From positions 1 through 64,000 of the forward strand of contig DATFXR010000095.1 of the NCBI GenBank assembly GCA_035315685.1: a DNA stretch of 64,000 nucleotides, written 5' to 3'. The notes beneath the pieces were generated by a model that was not told where the DNA came from, did no database searches, and saw only the letters and a program-made list of their open reading frames with translations. The stretch's first letter is position 1. Each line of letters starts with the position of its first letter. The DNA is from QHWK01 sp035315685. GTDB taxonomy: Bacteria > Acidobacteriota > Vicinamibacteria > Vicinamibacterales > CAVVIG01. Position numbers and translations under genes: made by a program. This document shows, piece by piece, positions 6,384 to 14,393 of this stretch.

Positions 6384-9300
6384 GATGCCTTCGCTTTCAC
6401 ATAAGCCACCGCTGCGGGAACGGTCAGCTCGGCCTCGGTGCCGGAGTCGAGCTCGCTCCAGAGCGCCAGCGCTCCACCGAGGAGCGTCGCACGTTCGTGC
6501 ATGCCGGCCAGGCCGTAGTGCCCGGCGCGTCCTCCATCGAGCACCGCTGGATCGATGCCCTTGCCGTCGTCTCTCACTCGCAACCGGAACCACCGCGGGT
6601 CGTAGCGGAGCTCGACTTCGATCCGCACCGCTCGCGCGTGCCGGAAAGCGTTGTGCAACGCTTCACTGGCAATGCGGTAGACCTCGTCGCGCAGCAGCGG
6701 AGCGAGCGGTCTCGGTCGGCCTTCGATGCGCATGCCGAAGTCAGGCCGGTTCCCGTTCCTGGCATCGGCGGCCAGCGCTTCTCCGAGGGCGCCAATCGAC
6801 TGCGCGAGGTCGCCAGTCAGAACGGCGGAGGCGCGCAGCCCCTGCACCGCGTCACGACCCTCGGTGATGGCGCGCCTCGCCTGCTCGATTCCGGTCTCCA
6901 GCGTCCGCTGGGCGTCGGCAGGGCGATCCGGGATGAGGTGTCTGGCCGCTTGAAACTGGAGGAGCACGGCCTGAAAACTCTGCAGGAGTGTGTCGTGGAG
7001 TTCTCGCGCGATCCGTGTCCGTTCGGCGAGACGCTCCTCGAACCGGACGTCGAACTCTCTCGCGACCTGTCGGACACGCAGGCGATAGGTTGCCCACGCT
7101 CCGCTGGTGAACAGCAGCAGCATTGCCATCTGGAACCACCTTGTCTGCCAGAGCGCAGGGGCGATGGTGAACGGCAGCCCGGCCTCGGCGCTGTTCCACA
7201 TGCCGTCGCCGTTGGACGCGATAACGCGGAATCGGTACGTGCCCGGACCCAGATTCGTGTAGACGGCCTGTCGCGAGGATCCGGGCTCGCTCCAGTCGCG
7301 ATCGAATCCGTCGAGCCGGTAGCGAAATCTCACCCGTTCGGGCACTGCCAGGCTGAGCCCGGTGAACCCGAGGGTGATCCGGCGCGGCCCCGGCTCGATG
7401 CTCACATTCCGGGCGACATCGACCGGATTGCCATCGGCCGAGACATCCTCGACCTGCACGAGCGCGGGCGCGTCGTGCTGCGCGAGACGACGCGCGTCGG
7501 CCATCGCCAGGCCGCCGTTGGTCGACAGCCAGATGCGCCCGCGCGAATCGGCGATCAGGCTGCGGTGCCGCTTGACGGGCTCGATGCTGCGGAGACCGTC
7601 CGACGCGCTGAATTCGCGGGCGCTGTCGCCACCGAGCGTGCTGTGGAGGAAGCGTTCACGGTCGACGCGGAGCACGTGATCGGCGGCCGCGATCCACAGG
7701 CTGCCGGCACGATCTTCAACGATGCCGACGATTGACGCGCGCAACGGCGCCGGAACGTTCCGCGCCGGCTGTACGCCGCCGTCGCCGACCACGGCGAGCC
7801 CCGCCGCCGTTCCAACCCATACGTTGTGCTGCGAATCTTCGAACAGCGTGTTGACGTCGTTCGACGGCAGACCGTCCGCCGAGGAATACCGCCGCCAGCC
7901 GCCCGCCGATTTCACGCTCACGCCATTCGGCGTCGCGAACCAGATCGCACCGTCCACGGTCTCGAGGATGGCCGCGATGGTGTCGGACGCCAGCCCGTCT
8001 GCCGCCGTGTAGGTCGTGAATCGGCCGTCTTTCAGGCGGCTGGCGCCACGGCTGAGCGTCCCGGCCCAGACCGCGCCGTCGCGGGCAAGGTGGACGGCGA
8101 ACACCTGGTTCTGCGCGAGGCCGTCGCGCTGCATGAACGTCTCGGTCGTGAATCGGTCGTCGAGGACGCGCACCCGCGTCAGCCCGCCGCGCTGCCGGCC
8201 CACCCAGATGGAGTCCCGGTCTCCCGCGATCGAATAGATCACGTCGTCGCGGAGGGCCGGGATGGTGCCGACCTGTCCGTGACGCAGCCAGCACAAGCCC
8301 CCACTCGCGGGGGCGAACCACACGCGCTCTCCCGCATCGACGAAGATCGGTCCGACGCTGGCGGCCATCATCGGATCGATGTTCGAGAAGGACGTGAACG
8401 CGCCGTCGCGCCAGCGTTCGATCCCGCCGGCGATGCCAATCCACAGATTGGCTTCGCGATCCTCGAACAGCGCGTTCACCGTGGACGCGGGCCCGCGGCG
8501 TTCGAGCGCGGTGACACCGTGGCTGTCGAGGCGGAACAGGCCGTCGGTAGTGCCGACCCAGACGTTCGCGTCGCGATCCCTGACCACCGCGAGCGCCCGC
8601 ACACGCCGGAGCTCGTTCGGCACGCCGGCCTGCGTCACCTCGTCTGCATTCCACCGGAAGATGCCGGCATCGGAACCGATCCACAAGCCGCCCTGTTCGT
8701 CAGGCGCGAGGCAGTTGATCTTCTGGTCGACCAGCGCGCCAGGGACCGTCGTGACCTCACCGCGCTGCACGCGGACGAGGCCGGAGTCGCGCGTTCCGAG
8801 CCAGATATCGCCGTTCGGTGTCTGCGCCATCGACGTCACGAACGATCGAGGCATGGCCGCGGCCGGGACGATGGCGTCGAGGCGGTCCCCCTGTGCGACC
8901 ATGAGCCCGAGACTCCGCTCCGCGATGAGAATCGCGCCATCGTTTCCGGGCGACACGACTGCGATCCGCGGAATCGGCCGACCCTCTTGCTTGATCGCCT
9001 CTGCGAACGCGCCGTTGCGGAAGCGCAGCAGGGCGGAGCGCCGGAGCCACGCCCACAGCCCGCCATCGGGATCCGCTGCGAGGTTCAACACGGCGAAGTC
9101 GGTGCGGGACGTCGGCTCGGCCGCGTGGAACAGTCGATAGCGCAGGCCGTCGAAGCGAACGAGCCCGTTCTCAGCCGCGATCCACAGGTATCCGTCACGC
9201 GTCTGCGTGATGGCATAGATCTGTCCGCCGGGAAACCCGCTGCTGCTGTCCCAGCGGTCGCGGATGTACTGCGACAGCGCACGGTCCGGGTCGGCGGCGT

Positions 9301-9415
9301 GCACCGTCCGGATCAGGCACGCCGCGACAATCGTGGCGAGCAATCCTGCCACCGCGCAAGACGTCGCAGGAGTGCTACGGCAAGTACGCGAACTTCTCAA
9401 CCACGACCTCGACAT
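6380..9415 (-). CDS. two-component propeller hybrid sensor histidine kinase
   Basis: About 1011 aa. An export segment (about 15-40) is followed by a periplasmic seven-bladed 'two component regulator propeller' region of repeated LWIG/VWVGT units (about 50-620), a Y_Y_Y domain (FRYRLDGFDRDWSEPG), one transmembrane helix (about 760-780), a HisKA_3 dimerisation domain with ARELHDTLLQ (phospho-His near 806) and a HATPase_c domain with the N box (EALHNAFRHA) and G box (DDGKGID). Such kinases often sense glycan breakdown products. ATG 9415 overlaps the upstream gene by 41 nt; GTG 9439 and GTG 9352 are alternatives. There is no receiver on the protein; the coupled regulator follows. Confidence 0.93.
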   Translation of the reverse strand: MSRSWLRSSRTCRSTPATSCAVAGLLATIVAACLIRTVHAADPDRALSQYIRDRWDSSSGFPGGQIYAITQTRDGYLWIAAENGLVRFDGLRYRLFHAAEPTSRTDFAVLNLAADPDGGLWAWLRRSALLRFRNGAFAEAIKQEGRPIPRIAVVSPGNDGAILIAERSLGLMVAQGDRLDAIVPAAAMPRSFVTSMAQTPNGDIWLGTRDSGLVRVQRGEVTTVPGALVDQKINCLAPDEQGGLWIGSDAGIFRWNADEVTQAGVPNELRRVRALAVVRDRDANVWVGTTDGLFRLDSHGVTALERRGPASTVNALFEDREANLWIGIAGGIERWRDGAFTSFSNIDPMMAASVGPIFVDAGERVWFAPASGGLCWLRHGQVGTIPALRDDVIYSIAGDRDSIWVGRQRGGLTRVRVLDDRFTTETFMQRDGLAQNQVFAVHLARDGAVWAGTLSRGASRLKDGRFTTYTAADGLASDTIAAILETVDGAIWFATPNGVSVKSAGGWRRYSSADGLPSNDVNTLFEDSQHNVWVGTAAGLAVVGDGGVQPARNVPAPLRASIVGIVEDRAGSLWIAAADHVLRVDRERFLHSTLGGDSAREFSASDGLRSIEPVKRHRSLIADSRGRIWLSTNGGLAMADARRLAQHDAPALVQVEDVSADGNPVDVARNVSIEPGPRRITLGFTGLSLAVPERVRFRYRLDGFDRDWSEPGSSRQAVYTNLGPGTYRFRVIASNGDGMWNSAEAGLPFTIAPALWQTRWFQMAMLLLFTSGAWATYRLRVRQVAREFDVRFEERLAERTRIARELHDTLLQSFQAVLLQFQAARHLIPDRPADAQRTLETGIEQARRAITEGRDAVQGLRASAVLTGDLAQSIGALGEALAADARNGNRPDFGMRIEGRPRPLAPLLRDEVYRIASEALHNAFRHARAVRIEVELRYDPRWFRLRVRDDGKGIDPAVLDGGRAGHYGLAGMHERATLLGGALALWSELDSGTEAELTVPAAVAYVKAKAS

Positions 9416-10517
9416 CGTTCGCTGGCGGCCTCGCCGCACGGTTGAACAGCAGCGTCATGTAGACCTTTTCGGCGCCCACCACCGGTACGCCGGCACTGAA
9501 CTGACGTTCGGCGACGAGCGCGTCGCCTCGTCGCATCGCGGATCGCTGCGTCGTCTTGAACGACACCTGCGACGGCGCCCATCTGAACGAATGTGTGACG
9601 AGACCTGGCGGGATCGCGAACCGGAAGACGTTTGCCGCGACCGACTCCGGCTGCACCACGTACTGCGCAATCATGCTTCGCGGATCACCCCACCGGCTGA
9701 TATCCACGTTCATCTCGCGGTAGTTGTGATCGGCGCCCAGCGCGTCCCACGTGTACAGGCTGAAGGCGGCGGCGGGATCGAGCCGCGACGTGTCCCGCAC
9801 GTCGACGATGTAGGTGCCGTATCCGAGGCTGCGGGTCGTCTGCACTTCGGCACTCGTCCAGCGGCCGTCGCGTTGGGTCAGCAACAGGTGCAGGTGCCCG
9901 TCGCCGTCGACCCAGGCATTGCGCGCGTCGTAGTCGTTCCGGCCGTGCCGCTCGTTCGGCAGCTGGCGGATCTCCCAGTCGTACCCGCCAAACGCGAGCG
10001 TTCTGGACGGAGGCGGCACGAAAGTGCCAGTTCCGCCGACGCTCGCCACCGCGACGATCCCGCCGCCCATCTGTTGCGGCAGCGATTCCATCGTCATCGG
10101 CGGTTGATAGTCCGGCTCGACCAGCAGCGCGGCGTACTCGGTGCCGAGGTGGATCGTGCTCTTCCACGTCGAGTCGCGCTCGATGGCCGTGAAGGGCCGG
10201 CTTCGGAACGGTTGCACCCACCACACACTGCCGCTCTTCGCAAACAAGACGATCTGCTGGTTGGGTCGAGCGCCGGCGACACGTCCCGCGATCGGCGCCA
10301 GCGTCGCCGGACCGCCATTCGCGGCCGGCGGCACGTTCGTGAACTCGAGCGAAGGCTGAACGTTCGAGGAAGCGGAACTGCCACAACCCGTCGCCGGGTT
10401 GCACGTGAGCAGCAACACCGTCGACAGAATGCTGGCGGCGCGCCACAGCCTGCTGGATGGCGTCTGCGCGGCCCTCGTCGGCGTCCATGATCTGCGCCTC
10501 AGTTCGTAGGCGGGCAT
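9375..10517 (-). CDS. GH16-like exported protein with altered catalytic motif
   Basis: 380 aa. A long basic N-terminus and a hydrophobic stretch ending in Cys (ILSTVLLLTC, about 30-39) suggest a lipoprotein, although the residue before Cys is Thr rather than Gly/Ala/Ser. After about 120 residues of unassigned beta-rich domain comes a GH16/concanavalin-like jelly roll, with FGGYDWEIRQ, the YGTYIVDV strand and REMNVDISRWGDP. In active relatives the last segment normally reads ExDxE; here it is E-M-N-V-D, so the middle Asp is Asn and the acid/base Glu is Asp. It is probably a glycan-binding protein rather than an efficient hydrolase. It overlaps and precedes the propeller kinase, so it may feed or present its ligand. 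Confidence 0.75.
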   Translation of the reverse strand: MPAYELRRRSWTPTRAAQTPSSRLWRAASILSTVLLLTCNPATGCGSSASSNVQPSLEFTNVPPAANGGPATLAPIAGRVAGARPNQQIVLFAKSGSVWWVQPFRSRPFTAIERDSTWKSTIHLGTEYAALLVEPDYQPPMTMESLPQQMGGGIVAVASVGGTGTFVPPPSRTLAFGGYDWEIRQLPNERHGRNDYDARNAWVDGDGHLHLLLTQRDGRWTSAEVQTTRSLGYGTYIVDVRDTSRLDPAAAFSLYTWDALGADHNYREMNVDISRWGDPRSMIAQYVVQPESVAANVFRFAIPPGLVTHSFRWAPSQVSFKTTQRSAMRRGDALVAERQFSAGVPVVGAEKVYMTLLFNRAARPPANDVEVVVEKFAYLP

Positions 10518-10762
10518 CGCTCAATGTCCTCGCTGGAGTTTCGCAACTCCCCGGGCCGTTGAATGACGCGACCATGCCACGAGGACGCGCAAATCCGACC
10601 CCAGCCTGCCGTCCGATGAGGGCACTCAGACGCAACCGTGCCTGAGAGCGCGTCTTCATTTGAGGGCCGCGCTACTTAATTGTGAATGGCGCTGTATGCG
10701 CGGCAGGAACTCTTTTGAAAAACGTGCGTGCGCGCGGCTCGAGGTCGCAAACGACTGCGAGC

Positions 10763-11782
10763 TCAATCCTCGTTCGTCGAATCGCGGCCGATGGCTACTT
10801 CGCGCTCCAGGGCGTCCGGACGGACGGCGCGTCGCAACTGAAGCGGGGTTTGGCCGGTGCGATGCCGCATCACCCGCGCGAAATGCGAGGCGCTCAGGAA
10901 GCCGGCGCGTCTGCCGATCTCGGCGGTCGTCACTCGATTGAACAGCGATGAGGTCAGCATGCGCAGGGCGACGCGCGCTCTCGCTTCGATGAGCTGGTCG
11001 CTGAACGTCGCATGAGCCGCCGCGAGCACACGATGGAGGGTGCGCACGGAAATGCTCAACGAGGCGGCGAGGTCGGCCGCTGTCAGCTGTGGCTCGGTGC
11101 AGCGCTGCGCGATGCACTCCTGAATGCGCTCATGCAGCGAGCGCACCGCCGGACCGTAGGCTGGTGTCTCGCTCCGCAGCCCGCTCGCAGTCAGCGCGAG
11201 CAGGGAGCCGACCTGGTCGGATAGCACGGACCACGGCACGGGCGGCGCGGCGGCGAGGTCGGGCGACAGTTCGCTCAGGTAGGACGACAGCGCCAGCCCC
11301 CAGAGGGAGTTCCCGGGAAATGCGCCGCGCCGCCAGGACGTTGGGATTCGGGAGCCATTGGCGCAGCCACGGCTCGGAAACGGCCACGTTGATGGCCACG
11401 AACGACTCGCGAAGGTCGGCCCTGATCGGATACTGCGAATCGACAATCACCACGTCGCGCGGCAGCAACTGCAGCGGGCCGCGATGATCCGCCGTCCAGG
11501 ATGCCTCCAGGGTCATCGCGAGATTGAAGCTGTGAGTGATCGTCCGCGCGAGCTCGGCGCGCCCTCGCAGCGAGCGATGCGGCGAGCCAACCGACTTGCA
11601 GACGCCGATCACGCCGAGGTGCGCAACGCTCACCTCCGCATGAAACGCCTCCGGGTCCGCGCGGTCGACGCGAACCGGATAGATCGCCTCGCTGAGTGCC
11701 GCGGCAAAATGGTCCACTCGCGCCGCCGCGGGACGTCCGCTGTCGACCAGCGCCGGATCGCATCACTCGAGCTATCCGTCAC
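10763..11782 (-). pseudogene. AraC-family regulator with two frame breaks
   Basis: The frame begins at GTG 11782 behind GGAGGG (VTDSSSDAIRRWSTADVP), shifts near 11715-11722 to the frame reading DHFAAALSEAIYPV, and shifts again near 11309-11313 to the frame reading SLWGLALSSYLSELSPDLAAAPP and the complete C-terminal AraC HTH (TTAEIGRRAGFLSASHFARVMRHRTGQTPLQLRR). The paralog at 13441-14382 reads straight through all these parts, which fixes the two break points. Each break is one base. They could be true decay or errors in assembly (one lies next to runs of G and C). The N-terminal half is an AraC_binding_2-like domain. Confidence 0.75.
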
Positions 11783-11961
11783 GCATGTACCCTCCGGCCA
11801 CGCAGGATCGGCGTCTCCGCGCAGCGGTAGAGTATGCGCGCGCCGGTCGGCTCGCGCAAGGGTGCGCCTCGGCGCTGTCACGTGCGGGTCCAAATGAGGA
11901 CGGTGATGGCACACACAGGCTATTCCGCTGGAGACCTGCGCCCTAGAGTCTCTGTCGGGTC

Positions 11962-13353
11962 GTGATACACACCACCGCAGACCAGGGTCGCGCCGTCACG
12001 CCTGCTGCTTCCCTCGAACAATTCGGCTATCACCAGGAGTTGAAGCGGTCGCTGTCGCTCTTCGATCTCGTTGTCTACGGCCTCGTGTACATCAATCTCG
12101 TCGCACCGCTGACGACCTTCGGCATCGTGTTCAACGCCAGCCACGGCATGGTGCCGCTGGTCTACGTCGTCGGCGCGATGGCCATGGCGTTGACCGCCTC
12201 GAGCTACGTGACGATGTCCCGCGTCTTTCCGGTCGCCGGGTCGGTGTACACCTATGCGGGGAGGGGGATCGGCGAGACTGCGGGGTTCTTCGCCGGTTGG
12301 GTGATTCTGCTCGATTACGTGCTGCTGCAGGCGGTCGGATATGTGGTCACGGCCGTGGCGATCCAGTCCATTGTCCCGGACGTGCCGAGGGGCGTCTGGA
12401 TCGTCCTGTTGATTGCGTTCAACACGACAATCAACCTTCTCGGAATCGAAGCGACAGCCCGGGTGAACCGGCTGGTGCTCGTCCTGATGTTCACGACGAT
12501 CGGTCTCTTCATCGCCATCGCGCTCGCCGGCCTGTCCAGTGGCGTGGCGGGTGCGAGGCTGTCGAGCACGCCATTCTTCACGCCCTCCGAATTCACGCCG
12601 ACGCTGATTTTCGGAGCGCTCGCCATCGCGATGTCGGCATTTCTCGGTTTCGACGCGATTTCGACGCTGGCCGAGGAGGCACGCGGCGGATCAGCCATCA
12701 TCGGTCGAGCGACGCTGCTCGCGCTGGGAGTCGCCAGCGTCGTCATCGTCGTCGAGTCGTATCTCGCCTCGCTGTTCGCGTTGAGCCGTACGAGTTTCCC
12801 TCCTGGCCAACCGACCGACGGCGCCATTTACGATATCGCCGTCTTGATTGGCGGTCCGGCGTTTCGAGTCTTCATGGTGATCGGGAAGGTCCTCGTCAGT
12901 GGCATTGGTGGTGTGCTGCTGGCGCAGGTGGCGACGGCACGGATCCTCTACGGGATGGCGCGCGACGGCAACCTGCCACGTTTCCTTGCGCACGTTCATG
13001 CCTCGCGGCGGGTGCCTGACAAGGCGATCATCGCCGTTGCCGCGATGAATCTCGTTGGTGGCCTCGCATTCGCCAATCAGATGGCGCTGGTGATCTCCCT
13101 GGTCAATTTCGGAGCGTTGACCGGCTTTCTCCTCCTTCATCTCTCCGTGATCGTCCACTTCCTCTGGCGGCAGCAGAGCCGGAACTGGCTTGCGCACCTG
13201 GTGGTGCCGCTGCTCGGCGTTGCGATCAACGGCTACGTGCTGCTCAACCTGGCGGTGCCGGCGAAGGTCGGCGGAATCACCTGGCTTGCGACCGGTGTCC
13301 TCGTGCTGATGGGGCTCAGGCTCACGGGCCGCCGCATCGTGATGCCGGTTTAG
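11962..13353 (+). CDS. APC-superfamily amino acid/polyamine permease
   Basis: 463 aa with about 12 hydrophobic segments. The APC signature is in the first third (LSLFDLVVYGLVYINLVAPLT; FPVAGSVYTYAGRGIGETAGF; GWVILLDYVL). The segment AFLGFDAISTLAEEARGG matches helix 6 and the following loop of APC transporters, and ARILYGMARDGNLPRFL is the conserved APC loop. The overall arrangement resembles the putrescine importer PuuP branch, but the substrate cannot be read from sequence. GTG 11962 is the start, with only a weak ribosome-binding site. It lies between a broken AraC gene and an intact AraC paralog, suggesting a regulated uptake locus with the TonB receptor. Confidence 0.9.
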   Translation: MIHTTADQGRAVTPAASLEQFGYHQELKRSLSLFDLVVYGLVYINLVAPLTTFGIVFNASHGMVPLVYVVGAMAMALTASSYVTMSRVFPVAGSVYTYAGRGIGETAGFFAGWVILLDYVLLQAVGYVVTAVAIQSIVPDVPRGVWIVLLIAFNTTINLLGIEATARVNRLVLVLMFTTIGLFIAIALAGLSSGVAGARLSSTPFFTPSEFTPTLIFGALAIAMSAFLGFDAISTLAEEARGGSAIIGRATLLALGVASVVIVVESYLASLFALSRTSFPPGQPTDGAIYDIAVLIGGPAFRVFMVIGKVLVSGIGGVLLAQVATARILYGMARDGNLPRFLAHVHASRRVPDKAIIAVAAMNLVGGLAFANQMALVISLVNFGALTGFLLLHLSVIVHFLWRQQSRNWLAHLVVPLLGVAINGYVLLNLAVPAKVGGITWLATGVLVLMGLRLTGRRIVMPV

Positions 13354-13440
13354 CCTGGCACATCCGCGTTCAAAATGACGCCGCCGGGTGGCACGCACAG
13401 GCTGTTCGGCGAAAAACGAGATGGGGAGAATGAGGTAGTC

Positions 13441-14382
13441 GTGTCCGGACAACAAGGCATTCGGCGGTTCTCGACCGAGAAGATTCCGGCCGGAATGAGG
13501 CTGGACTACTGGATGAGCCATCTGGGCGAGTCGTTGTGGCCCGTGAGCGATTGGAGCGGCATCTCCGGCGACTTCTCGATTGAGATGCAGGAAGCGCCCC
13601 TCGGATGCCTCTCGACAGTGACGGAGACCCTCAGGGGCGTGTCGCACACGCGTCGGACGAAAAGCGACGTGGCGAACAGCACGGAGTCCTGTTTTCAGCT
13701 CTTCACCTGCGACGCACCGTGGTCGATGGCACAGAACGGCCATGATGAGCGCCTTCTTGGAGGAGATGTCGTGCTCGTGGGTGATGGCGAACACGACTCC
13801 TATACGCCGCCGCGGCTCCAGTCGCACATCATCAAGCTGCCGACGCACTGGCTCCAGAGCTGGCTCGCTGATCCGGACGTCCTCGTCGGACGCAGGATTG
13901 CGAGAGATTCGAGGTGGGGGCGGGTGCTCTCACCAATGGTTACGCAGCTCACACCCGAGCTCGCCGTGGCTCCGCCTCTCCCGCATCGGGTGCTGGTGGA
14001 TCAATTGGGGACGACGCTCGCGCTGATCGCGGGCGAGGCGCAAACCGGGGCGATGCCCGATCTGCTCCAGCAGATTCGAGGCTGCATCGGTCAGCGTTGC
14101 TGCGAAGCGCAGCTCACGGCCGCAGACGTCGCTGCCTCGCTCAACGTTCCGCCATCGATGCTGCATCGCGTGCTCGCGGCGAACAATCTGACCTTTGCGT
14201 CCGAATTGATCGACGCGCGATTCCAGGTGGCGCTTCACATGCTCACGTCGCCTTCGTACGCTCAACTGACCTCGATCGACATCGCGCGACGCGCCGGCTT
14301 CCTGAATACCTCTCATTTTGCGCGAGTCGTGCGCAAGCGGACGGGCCACACGCCGCAAGCGCTGCGGCGCTCGGCCAGCTGA
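13441..14382 (+). CDS. AraC-family transcriptional regulator (AraC_binding_2-like)
   Basis: 313 aa from GTG 13441, chosen because GAGG lies 5 nt upstream; the frame is also open from ATG 13375. The N-terminal sensing domain (FSTEKIPAGMRLDYWMSHLGESLWPV) resembles AraC_binding_2. The C-terminal 100 residues hold the double HTH, with LTSIDIARRAGFLNTSHFARVVRKRTGHTPQALRR. The TonB receptor starts 12 nt after the stop, so they are co-transcribed. It is a paralog of the broken gene at 10763-11782 on the other side of the permease. Confidence 0.9.
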   Translation: MSGQQGIRRFSTEKIPAGMRLDYWMSHLGESLWPVSDWSGISGDFSIEMQEAPLGCLSTVTETLRGVSHTRRTKSDVANSTESCFQLFTCDAPWSMAQNGHDERLLGGDVVLVGDGEHDSYTPPRLQSHIIKLPTHWLQSWLADPDVLVGRRIARDSRWGRVLSPMVTQLTPELAVAPPLPHRVLVDQLGTTLALIAGEAQTGAMPDLLQQIRGCIGQRCCEAQLTAADVAASLNVPPSMLHRVLAANNLTFASELIDARFQVALHMLTSPSYAQLTSIDIARRAGFLNTSHFARVVRKRTGHTPQALRRSAS

Positions 14383-14393
14383 GCGCACGAGGC

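Noticed and set aside
7826..9445. 539-codon plus-strand frame over the propeller kinase
   Set aside because: Antisense shadow without recognisable sequence.
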